Shown: positions 1 to 5,678 of the stretch, piece after piece
How the letters are laid out: each line of letters opens with the position of its first letter
How positions within the stretch are numbered: position 1 is the first letter of the stretch
Source: a bacterium
GTDB taxonomy: Bacteria; Desulfobacterota; DSWW01
Direction of reading: 5' to 3'
Assembly: GCA_030609865.1 (NCBI GenBank)
Contig: JAUWSZ010000187.1
Coordinates: 1-5,925, forward strand
DNA length: 5,925 bases
Notes under the pieces: model-generated
Database searches by the model: none
What the model was told of the DNA's origin: nothing
What the model saw: the letters and a program-made list of their open reading frames with translations, nothing else
Program-made: the position numbers and the translations under genes

Positions 1-2
1 AG

Positions 3-107
3 ATCGACAAGATTCGGGGAATGAACATCACCATCGTCACATCAGCGAAAACGGATGAAGAAGCCAAGGCGTTCCTGAAGTACATGGGAATGCCGTTTCG
101 CAACTGA
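3..107 (+). CDS. rplE: 50S ribosomal protein L5, C-terminal end (5' part outside window)
   Basis: The third frame is open from the window edge to a TGA at 105-107 and encodes the last 34 residues of ribosomal protein L5. The motif [18 protein letters not shown] followed by a GMPF tail is the typical C-terminus of bacterial L5, where 'RGMDITIVTTAKTDEEA...LGMPF' is usual. L5 binds 5S rRNA and sits in the central protuberance of the large subunit. Its position directly before rpsN is the standard spc order. The start and any leader lie outside the window. In E. coli the S8 autoregulatory site lies at the rplE start, so the equivalent region cannot be examined here. A 29-base spacer separates it from rpsN. 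Confidence 0.96.
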   Translation: MDKIRGMNITIVTSAKTDEEAKAFLKYMGMPFRN

Positions 108-136
108 TTTCATCTTGCGCACACGGGAGAAAATTC

Positions 137-322
137 TTGGCACGGAAGGCGAAGCTGGCGGCTTACGCGAAGAAACCAAAATTCAACGTTCGTATCAGAA
201 ACCGTTGCAGCCTTTGTGGCCGCCCGCGAGGGTACTACCGCAGGTTCCATTTGTGCAGAATCTGCTTGCGGAACCTCGCCTTGCGAGGCGACCTTCCAGG
301 CGTAACGAAGTCCAGTTGGTAG
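137..322 (+). CDS. rpsN: 30S ribosomal protein S14, type Z (zinc-binding)
   Basis: This 61-residue protein is the short, zinc-binding form of S14, a component of the head of the small subunit. Cysteine pairs C24-x2-C27 and C40-x2-C43 make the four-cysteine zinc site. The surrounding [16 protein letters not shown] and [16 protein letters not shown] blocks and the KSSW terminus are diagnostic; 61 residues is the normal length of this form. The start is TTG at 137: it gives the canonical N-terminus MARKA, and GGGAG at 125-129 lies 7 bases upstream. No ATG could give a full-length product. Long S14 (about 100 residues) lacks the zinc site, so this gene separates the organism from enteric-type Gammaproteobacteria. 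It ends with UAG. Confidence 0.97.
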   Translation: MARKAKLAAYAKKPKFNVRIRNRCSLCGRPRGYYRRFHLCRICLRNLALRGDLPGVTKSSW

Positions 323-337
323 TCACCCCTGACCGAA

Positions 338-370
338 CTTCCATCTTCTCTTGCCAGAAAGAGGAGGAAG
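338..370 (+). promoter_or_regulatory. Possible hairpin over the rpsH Shine-Dalgarno region
   Basis: The rpsN-rpsH spacer has a pyrimidine-rich run followed by the purine-rich rpsH ribosome-binding region. CTTCC (338-342) can pair with GGAAG (366-370), and TTCTCTT (346-352) with AAGAGGA (359-365), leaving a 3-base bulge, one G-U pair and a 6-base loop. The fold would cover the AGGAGG at 362-367, while the AGG at 371-373, nearer the ATG, stays outside. Both arms are low in complexity, so chance pairing is quite possible. Regulatory function is inference only. Confidence 0.3.
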
Positions 371-380
371 AGGCAATCCC

Positions 381-779
381 ATGAGTCTTACGGATCCAGT
401 AGCGGATATGCTCACGCGTATCCGGAATGCGTGCCGGGCACAACATAAGACCGTCGACATCCCTTCTTCGAAGATGAAGGAAGCCATTGCCGGCCTCCTC
501 GAGCGAGAGGGATACATCCAGGACTACCAGGTCCTGCCCGACAACAAGCAGAACGTGTTGCGGGTGCGCCTGAAGTACCTCGAGGACAAGACGAACGCCA
601 TTGAAGGCCTCCGTCGCGTCAGCAAGCCCAGTATCCGGGTCTACGTGAACCGAAAAGATGTCCGCCCCGTCCGGAAGTACATGGGGGTCGCCATCCTGTC
701 GACCACTCAGGGGATCCTCACGGACCGGGAGGCACGTGCAAAGGGCGTCGGAGGAGAGGTGTTGTGCGAGGTCTGGTAA
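381..779 (+). CDS. rpsH: 30S ribosomal protein S8
   Basis: This encodes a 132-residue S8, which binds 16S rRNA helix 21 in the central domain and in E. coli also represses translation of the spc operon. The N-terminus MSLTDPVADMLTRIRNA is the usual S8 start, and the C-terminal signature GVAILSTTQGILTDREAR (residues 102-119) followed by VGGEVLCEVW matches the family pattern. The start is ATG 381: an in-frame TTG at 351 would add ten residues unlike S8. The purine tract at 361-373 provides the Shine-Dalgarno sequence, with AAGAGG 7 bases from the ATG. Before the signature, RKYMGVA replaces the commoner NGLGIA, a mild divergence. Length is normal (about 130). Confidence 0.97.
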   Translation: MSLTDPVADMLTRIRNACRAQHKTVDIPSSKMKEAIAGLLEREGYIQDYQVLPDNKQNVLRVRLKYLEDKTNAIEGLRRVSKPSIRVYVNRKDVRPVRKYMGVAILSTTQGILTDREARAKGVGGEVLCEVW

Positions 780-841
780 CCGGCCCGCGCGGAACCTCAC
801 GCACCAGAATCGGCTGAGCTTTTCTCAAAAAGGACACTGGC

Positions 842-1381
842 ATGTCGCGGACAGGAAGACTGAAGATTCCGTGCCCCGAGACGGTCAAAGTCTCGCTGGT
901 CGACGACCGGGTCGTCGTCAAGGGGCCGAACGGCGAACTCTCCCAGACGATTCATCCCTTCCTGTCGATCCGGATCGACCCGGACGGCGTCCAGGTCGAG
1001 AAGGACCCGGAACAGCGGAAGGCAGATGCCCTTTCCGGGCTCACCCGCACCTTGATCGCCAACATGGTCCATGGGGTGACGGAAGGGTACAAACGTGAAC
1101 TCGAGATCGTGGGCGTCGGCTACCGTGCCGAACTCTCCGGGGACACCCTGGTCTTCCAGTTGGGATACTCGCATCGGATCAATTTCCCCTTGCCTAAAGG
1201 CATCTCCGCGGAGCTTCCGAAGCCGACGCAGATCGTCCTGAAAGGCATCGACAAGGGCCTGCTCGGACAAACCGCTGCACAGATCCGGGCCCTCCGAAAG
1301 CCGGAGCCTTATAAGGGCAAAGGAATCAAGTATGTCGAGGAGACGATTCGACGGAAGGTCGGCAAGGCGGGCGCAAGTTAA
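842..1381 (+). CDS. rplF: 50S ribosomal protein L6
   Basis: This 179-residue L6 is of normal length. L6 lies near the factor-binding site of the large subunit, beside the sarcin-ricin loop. The N-terminal half carries the KGPNGELSQ segment (residues 27-35). The ANMVHGVTEGYKRELEIVG block (73-91) joins the two homologous domains. The C-terminal half carries the L6 signature PEPYKGKGI (154-162), followed by KYVEE and a basic tail. The ATG at 842 has AAGGA at 830-834, 7 bases upstream. The 62-base spacer after rpsH has no convincing structure. The ORF ends with TAA and rplR follows after 30 bases. Confidence 0.98.
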   Translation: MSRTGRLKIPCPETVKVSLVDDRVVVKGPNGELSQTIHPFLSIRIDPDGVQVEKDPEQRKADALSGLTRTLIANMVHGVTEGYKRELEIVGVGYRAELSGDTLVFQLGYSHRINFPLPKGISAELPKPTQIVLKGIDKGLLGQTAAQIRALRKPEPYKGKGIKYVEETIRRKVGKAGAS

Positions 1382-1411
1382 GATACCGAGCGAGGACAAG
1401 GAGCCTCCTCC

Positions 1412-1780
1412 ATGAAGACAACAAATCCAAGAGTGTTGGCTCGTAGGCGGCGAAAATTGCGATTTATGAAGAAGATGCGCGGAACACCCGAGAGGCCCCG
1501 CCTGTGTGTTTACCGGAGCAACAAGCACATCTACGCGCAGATCGTCGACGATCAGGAGACAAGGACCCTTGCTGCCGCCTCCACCCTGAGCAAGGAACTT
1601 GCAAGCCTTGCCGATAAGCGGACTACGAAAGAGGCGGCCCAGAAGGTGGGGGAGCTGATCGCCAGGAAGGCGCAGGAGAAAAACATCCGGAAGGTCGTCT
1701 TCGACCGCAACGGGTTTCTCTATCACGGCCGTATACGAGCCGTTGCGGATGCGGCCCGGGAAGCGGGCCTGGAGTTCTAG
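1412..1780 (+). CDS. rplR: 50S ribosomal protein L18
   Basis: This encodes a 122-residue L18, the 5S-rRNA-binding protein that works with L5 in the central protuberance. The arginine/lysine-rich N-terminus (residues 7-23) is the flexible RNA-binding arm. [20 protein letters not shown] (23-42) starts the globular fold, and the C-terminus [16 protein letters not shown] (95-110) through AAREAGLEF is strongly conserved. Length is normal. The ATG at 1412 is preceded by AAGGAG at 1398-1403 with 8-base spacing. A 4-bp GGAG/CTCC hairpin (1400-1411) could form over that site but is weak. The gene ends in UAG and is followed by an unusually long 112-base spacer. Confidence 0.97.
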   Translation: MKTTNPRVLARRRRKLRFMKKMRGTPERPRLCVYRSNKHIYAQIVDDQETRTLAAASTLSKELASLADKRTTKEAAQKVGELIARKAQEKNIRKVVFDRNGFLYHGRIRAVADAAREAGLEF

Positions 1781-1782
1781 GG

Positions 1783-1810
1783 CAAAGGACAAAGGTCAAA
1801 GGCGAAAGGA
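1783..1810 (+). repeat. Four tandem 7-base units, CAAAGGN
   Basis: Directly after the rplR stop there are four consecutive heptamers: CAAAGGA (1783-1789), CAAAGGT (1790-1796), CAAAGGC (1797-1803) and GAAAGGA (1804-1810). The first six bases are the same in three units and differ by one base in the fourth. The unit length of 7 means the array is not codon-phased, and it lies outside any gene. Short heptanucleotide arrays of this kind are known as STRR elements in cyanobacteria, but this window does not otherwise look cyanobacterial. Function is unknown. Confidence 0.8.
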
Positions 1811-1830
1811 CCTCCCCATTCAAGGAAGCC

Positions 1831-1856
1831 GTCATTCCCGCGCAGGCGGGAATCCC
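1831..1856 (+). repeat. REP-like inverted repeat in the rplR-rpsE spacer
   Basis: ATTCCCGC (1834-1841) and GCGGGAAT (1846-1853) form a perfect 8-bp stem around a GCAG loop, flanked by GTC on the left and CCC on the right. The GTCATTCCCGC...GCGGGAATCC form is familiar from dispersed palindromic repeats in many Gram-negative genomes, including the Neisseria dRS3 family and REP-type elements. No T-run follows the stem, so it does not look like an intrinsic terminator, which fits its place inside an essential operon. A second GGGAATC at 1869-1875 repeats the right arm of the stem. Copies elsewhere in the genome are expected but cannot be seen here. Confidence 0.75.
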
Positions 1857-1892
1857 TCGGCACAGTGTGGGAATCACTAGAGGAGATAGAGT

Positions 1893-2429
1893 TTGGCCAA
1901 TTACGGTTACGCTACGGAAGAGGAATTCGTCGACAAGATCATCCACATCAACCGTGTGGCCAAGGTCGTCAAGGGCGGCCGGCGCTTCAGCTTCAACGCA
2001 CTGGTTGTCGTGGGCGATCGAAAGGGACAGGTAGGGGTCGGACTCGGGAAGGCGAACGAAGTCCCGGATGCGATTCGCAAGGCGATCGAACGGGCCCGCA
2101 AGAATCTCATCACCGTACCCATGCTGAATGAGACCATTCCCTTCCAGGTGGTCGGGCGCTACGGCGCCGCCAGGGTGTTGCTCAAACCGGCGGCACAGGG
2201 GACCGGGATCATCGCGGGTGGAGCGGTGCGCGCGATCATGGACGCGGCGGGCCTGAAGAACGTGTCCACCAAGTGCCTCGGCACACGAAACCCCCACAAT
2301 GTAACGAAGGCCACATTGGAAGGGTTGACACAACTCCGGACTCCCGACTTCATCGCGAAAAAACGGAACAAGAGACCGGAAGATCTCTTCCCACGGTCGA
2401 TGACCGACGAAGACGTTGTTTCCTCCTAA
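1893..2429 (+). CDS. rpsE: 30S ribosomal protein S5
   Basis: This 178-residue protein is S5, which sits where the small-subunit body, head and shoulder meet and contributes to decoding fidelity and mRNA unwinding. The double-stranded-RNA-binding-like domain starts at about residue 10 and includes the S5 signature, beginning [18 protein letters not shown] (28-45) and running on to DAIRKAI. The C-terminal domain has [18 protein letters not shown] (103-120) and [16 protein letters not shown] (130-145). Length is slightly above the usual 165-170 because of a short acidic tail. The start is TTG 1893, giving MANYGY. GGAG (1882-1885) lies 7 bases upstream, and no in-frame ATG yields the full domain. 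Confidence 0.97.
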   Translation: MANYGYATEEEFVDKIIHINRVAKVVKGGRRFSFNALVVVGDRKGQVGVGLGKANEVPDAIRKAIERARKNLITVPMLNETIPFQVVGRYGAARVLLKPAAQGTGIIAGGAVRAIMDAAGLKNVSTKCLGTRNPHNVTKATLEGLTQLRTPDFIAKKRNKRPEDLFPRSMTDEDVVSS

Positions 2430-2447
2430 TCGTTCAGGGAAAGTCTC

Positions 2448-2636
2448 ATGGAAGCGGAACGAAAGTTAGTGATCACGCTCAAACGGAGCGGTATTGGCAG
2501 ACTGCCACGCCAGCGTGCCACACTGCGCGGCATGGGCCTCACAAAGCTTCACAAAACGGTCGTGTTGAAAGACACACCCGAGATACGGGGCATGGTGGCC
2601 AAAGTCATACATCTCGTTGACGTAAGAAGAGCTTGA
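2448..2636 (+). CDS. rpmD: 50S ribosomal protein L30
   Basis: This 62-residue protein is bacterial L30, a small large-subunit protein. The beta strand [20 protein letters not shown] (residues 6-25) and the segment [19 protein letters not shown] (26-44) followed by EIRGMVAKV are the family signature. Length is normal (about 60). The start is ATG 2448 with a modest Shine-Dalgarno AGGGA at 2436-2440, 7 bases away. It lies 18 bases after rpsE and 23 bases before rplO, so translation may be coupled to its neighbours. L30 is absent from some bacterial lineages, so its presence is a minor taxonomic clue. It ends with TGA. Confidence 0.96.
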   Translation: MEAERKLVITLKRSGIGRLPRQRATLRGMGLTKLHKTVVLKDTPEIRGMVAKVIHLVDVRRA

Positions 2637-2659
2637 AGGACGGAAAAGGAAGACATCGG

Positions 2660-3109
2660 ATGAATATGTTGAGCCAGCTAAAACCTGCTCCGGGCAGCAC
2701 GAAAAGGCCCAAACGGATCGGAAGAGGCACGGGATCCGGGCACGGCAAGACCAGTTGCAAAGGGCACAAAGGGCAGAAGGCACGCAGTGGCCCGAAGATC
2801 GCTCCCAGCTTCGAGGGCGGCCAGATGCCCTTGAATCGTCGCCTGCCGAAGAGAGGGTTTACGAATACCTTCAAGAAGCAGATTGCCACCCTGAACCTGG
2901 ACGACCTGGATAGGATGGCGCCGGAAGCGTCCGAGATCAACGTGCAAGTCTGGATCGCAGAGGGGCGAATCAAGAAGGCAAAGGATGGGGTAAAAATCCT
3001 GGGGCGGGGCGAACTCTCCAGGCCGCTCACTGTCCGCGCTCACCTGTTCAGCCACACGGCAAAGGAGAAGATACTTTCTGCCGGGGGTAAGATCGAGGAG
3101 ATAACCTGA
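2660..3109 (+). CDS. rplO: 50S ribosomal protein L15
   Basis: This encodes a 149-residue L15, an early large-subunit assembly protein with a long extended N-terminus that threads through 23S r[13 protein letters not shown] (residues 4-13), the glycine-rich basic arm [14 protein letters not shown] (19-32) with [10 protein letters not shown], and [17 protein letters not shown] (51-67) are diagnostic. The C-terminal signature runs from [20 protein letters not shown] (112-131) to SAGGKIEEI. The start is ATG 2660, with AAGGA at 2646-2650 9 bases upstream. A TTG at 2633 would overlap the rpmD stop and add unrelated residues; ATG 2666 is possible but is 15 bases from the Shine-Dalgarno. The stop lies one base before the secY GTG. 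Confidence 0.97.
   Translation: MNMLSQLKPAPGSTKRPKRIGRGTGSGHGKTSCKGHKGQKARSGPKIAPSFEGGQMPLNRRLPKRGFTNTFKKQIATLNLDDLDRMAPEASEINVQVWIAEGRIKKAKDGVKILGRGELSRPLTVRAHLFSHTAKEKILSAGGKIEEIT
3096..3100 (+). promoter_or_regulatory. secY Shine-Dalgarno inside the rplO end
   Basis: AGGAG at 3096-3100 lies within the last codons of rplO, 10 bases before the secY GTG at 3111. Because the rplO TGA (3107-3109) is one base from that GTG, ribosomes finishing L15 can reinitiate on secY. This supports the GTG as the true start and implies translational coupling of the two genes. Confidence 0.75.
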
Positions 3110-3110
3110 A

Positions 3111-4427
3111 GTGATTTCCGGTTTCCAAAATATTTCCAAGATCCCCGAGCTGCGGAATCGAATCCTCTTTACCTTTGGCATGCTCGCCGTGTACCGGATC
3201 GGCATATTCGTCCCAACCCCGGGCATCGACACGCAGGCGCTCGGCGCCTTCTTCGAGGCCCAGGCAAAGGGAGGGTCCCTCCTCGGCCTGATCGACATGT
3301 TCACCGGAGGCGCGCTGAGCCAGTTCAGCGTTTTCGCGCTCGGCATCATGCCCTACATCAGTGCCTCCATTATCCTCCAGTTGTTGACGGTGGTGATCCC
3401 GTACCTCGAGCGCCTCTCCAAGGAAGGAGACGCGGGCCGGAAGAAGATCACGCAGTACACACGATACGGAACCGTGGGCCTGAGCATCATCCAGGGCATG
3501 GGAATCGCCTTCGGGCTCGAGAACATGAAGTCCCCCATCGGGGATCTTGTCGTTCCGGCGCCCGGATGGGATTTCCGCCTGATGGCGGTGCTGACCCTCA
3601 CGGCCGGGACGGCTTTTCTGATGTGGCTCGGCGAACGGATCAGTGAGAACGGCATCGGCAACGGCAGCTCGATGATCATCTTCGCGGGCATCGTGGCCCG
3701 GTTCCCGACCGCGATCTTCAACACGATCCAGCTGGTTCGGACCGGTGAACCGAGCCTCTTCATGATGCTGATCATCGGGGTGATCATGATCGCCGTCGTG
3801 GGCGCCATTATCCTGATGGAAAGGGGGCACCGGAAGATCCCGGTGCAGTACGCGAAGCGGGTCGTGGGCCGGAAGGTCTACGGGGGCTCCAGCACCCACC
3901 TCCCCCTCCGTGTGAACACCGCCGGGGTGATTCCTCCGATTTTCGCCTCCTCCCTGCTGATGTTCCCGGCCACGATCGCCAATTTCATCGACAACCCCTG
4001 GGCCCAGAGCATCGCGAGCCTCCTCTCTCCCGGGGCGATCTTCTACAACGTCGTGTACGTATTGCTCATCATCTTTTTCTGCTACTTCTACACGGCCGTC
4101 CAGTTCAATCCCGTGGACGTGGCAGACAACATGAAGAAATACGGGGGGTACATACCGGGAATCCGTCCGGGAAAACGTACCGCCGACTACATCGACAAAG
4201 TCTTGACCCGGATCACGCTTGGGGGCGCACTGTATTTGTCCGCCGTTTGCGTTCTCCCAACAATCTTGATACGCCAGTTCAATGTTCCCTTCTACTTCGG
4301 CGGAACGGCGCTCTTGATCGTCGTGGGCGTCGCCCTGGACACGATGACCCAGGTTGAATCACACATGTTGACCCGTCACTACGAAGGGTTCCTGAAAAAG
4401 GGAAGACTGAAAGGACGACGGGGCTGA
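3111..4427 (+). CDS. secY: Protein translocase subunit SecY
   Basis: This 438-residue protein is SecY, the channel of the Sec translocon in the inner membrane, which works with SecE, SecG and the SecA motor. Ten hydrophobic segments can be placed at about residues 15-35, 71-95, 118-138, 155-173, 184-205, 214-236, 268-290, 308-330, 370-388 and 396-413. Signature 1 is [16 protein letters not shown] (75-90), in segment 2. Signature 2 is [14 protein letters not shown] (174-187), entering segment 5. The cytoplasmic loops [12 protein letters not shown] (244-255) and GIRPGKRT (350-357) are the known ribosome and SecA contact loops. Length is normal. The GTG start gives MISGFQN, matching the family. 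No adk follows, unlike in many operons of this type. Confidence 0.98.
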   Translation: MISGFQNISKIPELRNRILFTFGMLAVYRIGIFVPTPGIDTQALGAFFEAQAKGGSLLGLIDMFTGGALSQFSVFALGIMPYISASIILQLLTVVIPYLERLSKEGDAGRKKITQYTRYGTVGLSIIQGMGIAFGLENMKSPIGDLVVPAPGWDFRLMAVLTLTAGTAFLMWLGERISENGIGNGSSMIIFAGIVARFPTAIFNTIQLVRTGEPSLFMMLIIGVIMIAVVGAIILMERGHRKIPVQYAKRVVGRKVYGGSSTHLPLRVNTAGVIPPIFASSLLMFPATIANFIDNPWAQSIASLLSPGAIFYNVVYVLLIIFFCYFYTAVQFNPVDVADNMKKYGGYIPGIRPGKRTADYIDKVLTRITLGGALYLSAVCVLPTILIRQFNVPFYFGGTALLIVVGVALDTMTQVESHMLTRHYEGFLKKGRLKGRRG

Positions 4428-4482
4428 TTTTCTTGCGGCCACGGAGGCAAAGAACGAATACGCATCCGATCCACTCGCGAGC
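4428..4482 (+). other. secY-map spacer without a usable Shine-Dalgarno
   Basis: The 55 bases between secY and map hold no gene. The only purine-rich Shine-Dalgarno-like sequence is GGAGG at 4443-4447, 35 bases before the map ATG, too far for normal use unless folding brings it closer. The 12 bases before the ATG have no AGG or GAGG. I see no promoter with both boxes and no terminator. Confidence 0.5.
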
Positions 4483-5127
4483 ATGATTGTTCTAAAGTCA
4501 CCAGAAGAGATCGCCATCATGCGGGACGCGAATCAGATCGTCGCTGAAGTTCACGAGGAGCTGAAGCTACGAGCCGTCCCCGGAACAGCCACCCGCGAGC
4601 TCGATAAACTCGCAGAACGGATCGCTATCAAGCGAAAGGCAAAATGCGCTTTCAAGGGGTATCGGGGGTACCCGAATTGCCTGTGCACGTCCTTAAACGA
4701 AGTGATCGTACATGGAATCCCCTCGGACAGGACTCTCAAGGAGGGGGACATCCTCAGCCTGGATTTCGGCGTGATCTACAAGGGCTTTTGTGGGGATGCC
4801 GCCGTCACGATTCCGATCGGAGAGACATCGAAGAGGGCAAATGTACTGATGCGGACCACGGAGGAATGCCTGGAAAAGGCGATCGCCCAGATGTACGAGG
4901 GCAATCGTCTCGCAGACGTTTCCGCCGTGATTCAAGAGCACGCGGAGAAGAACGGGTATTCTGTCGTCCGGGATTTCGTCGGTCACGGGATCGGCCGTAG
5001 CCTCCACGAAGACCCGCAGGTGCCGAACTACGGCAAGTCCGGAACCGGCATTCGACTTAAGAGAGGAATGGTCCTCGCCGTTGAACCGATGGTAAATGAG
5101 GGAGATTGGGGGATCAGGATTCTCTAG
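4483..5127 (+). CDS. map: Methionine aminopeptidase type I, interrupted by an in-frame UAG at codon 215
   Basis: This gene encodes type I methionine aminopeptidase, the cytosolic two-metal enzyme that removes the initiator Met from nascent proteins with a small second residue. The start MIVLKSPEEI is the usual family N-terminus. Metal ligands by alignment to E. coli Map are D94, D105, H168 and E201; catalytic H77 (in NEVIVHGIP) and H175 (in SLHEDPQVP) are present. The frame stops at TAG 5125-5127 after 214 residues, whereas the family is about 250 long. The missing part includes the fifth metal ligand, the Glu of the FEH motif, so a product ending here should be inactive. The same frame continues intact downstream (see next entry). 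The whole gene would span 4483-5232 with 249 codons. A nonsense mutation, sequence error or readthrough would each fit. The ATG lacks a nearby Shine-Dalgarno. Confidence 0.9.
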   Translation: MIVLKSPEEIAIMRDANQIVAEVHEELKLRAVPGTATRELDKLAERIAIKRKAKCAFKGYRGYPNCLCTSLNEVIVHGIPSDRTLKEGDILSLDFGVIYKGFCGDAAVTIPIGETSKRANVLMRTTEECLEKAIAQMYEGNRLADVSAVIQEHAEKNGYSVVRDFVGHGIGRSLHEDPQVPNYGKSGTGIRLKRGMVLAVEPMVNEGDWGIRIL

Positions 5128-5232
5128 GACGGATGGACCGCCGTCACGAAGGACGGCTCTCTGTCCGCCCATTTTGAGCACTCGGTCGCCATTACAGACA
5201 ACGGGCCTTGCGTCTTGAGCAAACTCCAGTAG
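5128..5232 (+). pseudogene. map: In-frame C-terminal remainder of map after the UAG
   Basis: In the same frame as map, codons 216-249 follow the UAG without any indel and end at a second TAG (5230-5232). The translation begins [10 protein letters not shown] and continues [17 protein letters not shown], which matches the normal C-terminus of type I Map (E. coli has DGWTVKTKDRSLSAQYEH). Codon 232 (GAG, 5176-5178) is the last metal-binding Glu. Conservation up to the usual end shows that the UAG arose recently or is read through. There is no Shine-Dalgarno or in-frame ATG for independent translation. It is labelled pseudogene only because a standard code separates it from the first part. Confidence 0.8.
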
Positions 5233-5307
5233 AATCGGCCCGGGGAGACACGCTGACAGGGGACAAACCTCGGAATCGACTTCGCGGTCGCACTCGGGGA
5301 AAGAACC

Positions 5308-5526
5308 ATGGCGAAAGAAGAGCCGATCGTGGTAGAGGGAACGATTGTCGAGCCCCTGCCGAACGCAATGTTTCGAGTAGAATTGGAGAACGGTCATCGC
5401 ATTCTCGCCCATATTTCAGGGAAAATGAGGATGCATTTCATCAAGATCCTGCCCGGAGAGAAGGTTACCGTGGAATTGTCCCCGTACGATCTGACCCGGG
5501 GCAGGATCACGTATCGTATGAAGTAG
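5308..5526 (+). CDS. infA: Translation initiation factor IF-1
   Basis: This 72-residue protein is IF-1, the small OB-fold factor that binds the ribosomal A site and assists IF-2 and IF-3 in initiation. The translation is almost the textbook sequence: [20 protein letters not shown] (residues 8-27), [20 protein letters not shown] (28-47) and [18 protein letters not shown] (53-70). Length is exactly that of the family. The ATG at 5308 is preceded by GGGGA at 5296-5300, 7 bases away. The 75-base spacer after the map end has no gene and no convincing terminator. It ends in UAG; the frame is shared with rpmJ, whose ATG comes only five codons later. Confidence 0.98.
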   Translation: MAKEEPIVVEGTIVEPLPNAMFRVELENGHRILAHISGKMRMHFIKILPGEKVTVELSPYDLTRGRITYRMK

Positions 5527-5541
5527 CGAAGGACGAAGACG

Positions 5542-5655
5542 ATGAAAGTCAGAGCCTCTGTGAAGAAGATTTGCCTGAAATGCAAGATCATTCGGCGCAA
5601 GGGGTCCGTGCGTGTCCTGTGCGAGAACCCGAAACACAAACAACGACAGGGGTAA
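5542..5655 (+). CDS. rpmJ: 50S ribosomal protein L36, zinc-binding form
   Basis: This 37-residue protein is L36, the smallest protein of the large subunit. The zinc site of the C+ form is present as C11, C14, C27 and H32, within [14 protein letters not shown] and [13 protein letters not shown]. Length and start (MKVRASVKK) are canonical; Leu12 replaces the more usual Asp or Glu between the first cysteines. ATG 5542 has AAGGA at 5529-5533, 8 bases upstream. It sits 15 bases after infA, the common infA-rpmJ-rpsM order. The last four Gs before its TAA stop form the first tract of a possible G-quadruplex with the following spacer. Confidence 0.97.
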   Translation: MKVRASVKKICLKCKIIRRKGSVRVLCENPKHKQRQG

Positions 5656-5678
5656 CAACAGGGGTCAGGGGTCAGGGG
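5649..5678 (+). other. Potential four-tract G-quadruplex across the rpmJ stop
   Basis: Four GGGG tracts occur on the plus (mRNA) strand at 5649-5652, 5661-5664, 5668-5671 and 5675-5678, with loops of 8, 3 and 3 bases. This meets the classical four-tract quadruplex pattern with four-tetrad potential. The first tract ends rpmJ and the loop after it begins with the TAA stop. Formation in RNA is inferred from sequence only and would compete with the C-rich hairpin described next. Confidence 0.55.

Noticed and set aside
815..832. Small hairpins near the rplF start (TGAG/CTCA or CTTTT/AAAAG)
   Set aside because: Stems of four or five mostly weak pairs in an A/T-rich patch; expected by chance.
1400..1411. 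GGAG/CTCC hairpin covering the rplR Shine-Dalgarno
   Set aside because: Only four pairs with a four-base loop; purine and pyrimidine clusters near starts often pair this way by chance.
797..1792. Long minus-strand open frame of 331 codons opposite rplF and rplR
   Set aside because: It lies wholly opposite two clear ribosomal-protein genes and has no recognisable domain. Such antisense frames are common in GC-rich coding DNA.
2273..2620. Plus-strand open frame of 115 codons across the rpsE end and rpmD
   Set aside because: It overlaps two real genes out of frame and its translation resembles no known protein.
3048..3899. Minus-strand open frame of 283 codons opposite secY
   Set aside because: Low-complexity His/Asp/Arg-rich translation with no motif; it is the antisense shadow of secY.
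4433..4461. Possible promoter before map: TTGCGG, 17 bases, GAATAC
   Set aside because: The -35-like box is fair but the -10 matches only two of six consensus bases; the spacing alone is not enough.
5277..5290. CGAC/GTCG inverted repeat in the map-infA spacer
   Set aside because: Four-bp stem with no T-run or conservation visible; too weak for a terminator or operator.
5524..5526. Genome-wide reassignment of UAG to an amino acid
   Set aside because: rpsN, rplR and infA end normally at UAG at exactly the expected family lengths; reading these as sense would add unrelated residues or fuse IF-1 to L36.
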